Virus record (IMG/VR): IMGVR_UViG_3300031862_000026
Location: 1 to 31,047 of that record
Length of the DNA stretch: 31,047 nt
Strand: one strand, 5' to 3'
Source: a virus
Below are positions 30,013 through 31,047 of the stretch, in pieces (position 1 is the stretch's first letter; each line of letters opens with the position of its first letter). The notes under the pieces were generated by a model. The model was not told the DNA's origin, did not search any database, and saw only the letters and a list, made by a program, of their open reading frames with translations. Both the position numbers and the translations under genes were made by a program.

Positions 30013-30224
30013 GTGTAACAATCGCAAAGGGTGGGAAGGGTCCAGTCGGCAGCGCGGTTAAGGCACCGGGGGGAGCGTTCGTGCATCATCGAGCGACCAG
30101 CCCGGGGAAGTATGACACCTGTAGGACGATTACTCAAAAGGACGGAACTGAGATCCGTGTCTGTCGGATCAAGGGGACGGACAAGTGGGAGAAGCAGAGT
30201 ATCCTCACGCCGATTAAAAAATGA
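30009..30224 (+). CDS. Small hypothetical protein
   Basis: Seventy-one residues, coupled to the neighbours by ATGA overlaps at both ends. It is basic, with a Gly/Lys-rich N-terminus (VTIAKGGKGPVGSAVKAPGG) followed by RTITQKDGTEIRVCRIKG, which looks like two short beta strands. No membrane segment is present, and no family is recognised. The tight coupling to the zinc ribbon and the membrane protein is the main evidence that it is expressed. Confidence 0.6.
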   Translation: MSVTIAKGGKGPVGSAVKAPGGAFVHHRATSPGKYDTCRTITQKDGTEIRVCRIKGTDKWEKQSILTPIKK

Positions 30225-30505
30225 TGAAATGGATTTTGGGTATTGTCGCTACCGAGGGGATCGTTGAGGTTCTCATACACTCGGAGCTTTTGGACAAGCC
30301 GAGACAATATCTCATGGGAAGATACTGGCTCTTTCAAAAGCTTCTGTCGTGCGGATGGTGCTTGTCTCTGTGGGTTGCCGTCGCCGTATTCGGGATCGTC
30401 TCAGTGGGATGGCAGATAATCCTTGTGCCGATAGTGATTCACCGGGCCAGCAATTTTCTACACATGGGATGGGGAATATTAAAAATGATTCGATGGAGGA
30501 AATAA
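30221..30505 (+). CDS. Small membrane protein (DUF1360-like)
   Basis: A 94-residue protein from ATG 30221 (93 from the second ATG at 30224). Two hydrophobic segments lie near residues 42-58 and 60-75. The CGWC at 44-47, followed by LSLWVA and a later HRASNFLH, resembles small DUF1360-type membrane proteins found in phages and bacteria, where a C..C..(S/G).W motif ends a membrane helix. The function of that family is not known. Its location after the lysin makes a holin-like role conceivable, but there is no direct support. Confidence 0.62.
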   Translation: MMKWILGIVATEGIVEVLIHSELLDKPRQYLMGRYWLFQKLLSCGWCLSLWVAVAVFGIVSVGWQIILVPIVIHRASNFLHMGWGILKMIRWRK

Positions 30506-30506
30506 A

Positions 30507-30671
30507 ATGCCTTATACTCCGATTGAGAAAACCGAGGTAAAGGGAGAGGTTAAATTTTGTTTCAAGAATAAGGAGACTGGTCAGAGGATATGTTCCGATA
30601 CAGAGAAAGGGGCTGTCGCTGCCATGAGGGCGAGATACGCACACAGCCCCGAAGCAGAGAAAAAGAAATAA
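30507..30671 (+). CDS. Small hypothetical protein, last gene of the late operon
   Basis: A 54-residue protein starting MPYTPIEKTEVKGEVKFC, with GGAGG 8 bases before the ATG. The pattern KFCFKNKETGQRICSDTE followed by the helix KGAVAAMRARYAHSPE, with two cysteines, looks like a small folded phage protein, but no family is recognised. It starts 1 base after the previous stop, and its TAA directly abuts the stop codon of the converging minus-strand gene. Confidence 0.62.
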   Translation: MPYTPIEKTEVKGEVKFCFKNKETGQRICSDTEKGAVAAMRARYAHSPEAEKKK

Positions 30672-30887
30672 CTACTTCTTCGCCTTCTTCTCCGCCTTCT
30701 TGAACTGCCCCATCAGCGATCTCACCTTGACTTGTTTCTGTCCCAGGATATTGATCTTGTCGTTCTTTTTCCCGATATTCTCCTGAAGTTTTGAGATCTC
30801 TTCCGTTATCTCCGTATCTTCCAGGCTCAGGAAATTGAAGATCTCGTCCTCTTTGCCGAAAAGGTTTTTTGTTTCTGGCATGGTCAT
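30672..30887 (-). CDS. Small coiled-coil protein
   Basis: A 71-residue protein starting MTMPETKNLFGKEDEIFNFL. A second in-frame ATG lies two codons in. The middle (LSLEDTEITEEISKLQENIG, then KKNDKINILGQKQVKVRSLM) is a coiled coil, and the tail is Lys-rich. The start overlaps the stop of the upstream minus-strand gene in ATGA, so the two are coupled. The gene ends head-on against the late operon. The function is unknown. Confidence 0.6.
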   Translation of the reverse strand: MTMPETKNLFGKEDEIFNFLSLEDTEITEEISKLQENIGKKNDKINILGQKQVKVRSLMGQFKKAEKKAKK

Positions 30888-31047
30888 AATTCATTAACGA
30901 GCGAATCTAGGACTTTGTTAGACTCTTCGAGGACGCAACAGATGTCCTGGGCAGAAGCGCAGACGAACCCGAAGAGGGGTTGTATGGAAGGATCGTTGGC
31001 GAGCGGCTTGCGATCGCTTTGCTCTTTCGGGACAGAAGCAACCAATC
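30884..31047 (-). CDS. Partial protein entering from the right edge
   Basis: The C-terminal 53 or so codons of a minus-strand gene, open to the window edge. The visible part reads VASVPKEQSDRKPLANDPSI, then a segment with FVCASAQDICCVLEE and an end at LDSLVNEL. It has three cysteines and a likely C-terminal helix. The overlap with the next gene (ATGA at 30884-30887) supports it as real. Nothing can be said of function from this fragment. Confidence 0.5.
   Translation of the reverse strand, partial: LVASVPKEQSDRKPLANDPSIQPLFGFVCASAQDICCVLEESNKVLDSLVNEL

Noticed and set aside
1-31047. tRNA genes, CRISPR arrays, insertion sequences, integrase or repressor genes
   Set aside because: No cloverleaf, regular spaced repeats, transposase or integrase pattern was recognised on either strand by eye. 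A tRNA or profile search would settle this.

Overview
The window is part of a tailed bacteriophage or prophage genome (Caudoviricetes), most likely a podovirus-like, short-tailed phage. It encodes terminase, a P22-type portal, scaffold and major capsid protein, followed by adaptor/hub proteins, fibres and a set of ejection-type proteins. No tape measure, tail tube, sheath or baseplate gene is seen. Strong purine-rich ribosome binding sites and sigma-70-like promoters, several with an extended -10, point to a bacterial host. The host cannot be named from the sequence. Arginine AGG/AGA codons are common throughout. No replication, integration or lysogeny gene is visible, so this is not a complete genome.

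Layout. (1) 1-2740, minus strand: a partial small gene, an ArdC-like antirestriction gene, a 0.7 kb regulatory gap of alternating GC- and AT-rich islands, and a chain of four small unknown genes. Two near-identical promoters (GGTAGTTGACT, 16-base spacer, extended -10) lie upstream of the minus-strand units. (2) 2793-30671, plus strand: one closely packed late operon. Its order is small and large terminase, membrane protein, portal, HTH protein, scaffold, major capsid protein, a hairpin, two head proteins, a second hairpin, and four secreted or membrane proteins. Next come a head-tail adaptor carrying an inserted sugar-binding-type domain, a collagen-like protein, two fibre-like proteins, a large tail hub with three tandem jelly-roll domains, and a C1q/TNF-like tail fibre. 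Then follow a clan GH-A-type glycosidase, three ejection-type proteins (one with a cysteine-rich N-terminus), a 1951-residue polyvalent-type protein, an M15 peptidase lysin and a run of small overlapping genes. (3) 30672-31047, minus strand: two overlapping genes entering from the right edge, whose stop codon abuts the stop of the plus operon.

The theme of the window is surface interaction. Between 10.8 and 20.4 kb nearly every gene carries a beta-sandwich, collagen, jelly-roll or glycosidase module, often in more AT-rich DNA than its surroundings. This suggests modular acquisition of domains for binding and cutting a polysaccharide-coated host. The most unusual items are the cysteine-rich repeat domain fused to an ejection-type protein, the domain inserted into the adaptor, the triplicated domain in the hub, and a 16-residue motif duplicated at the two ends of the scaffold.
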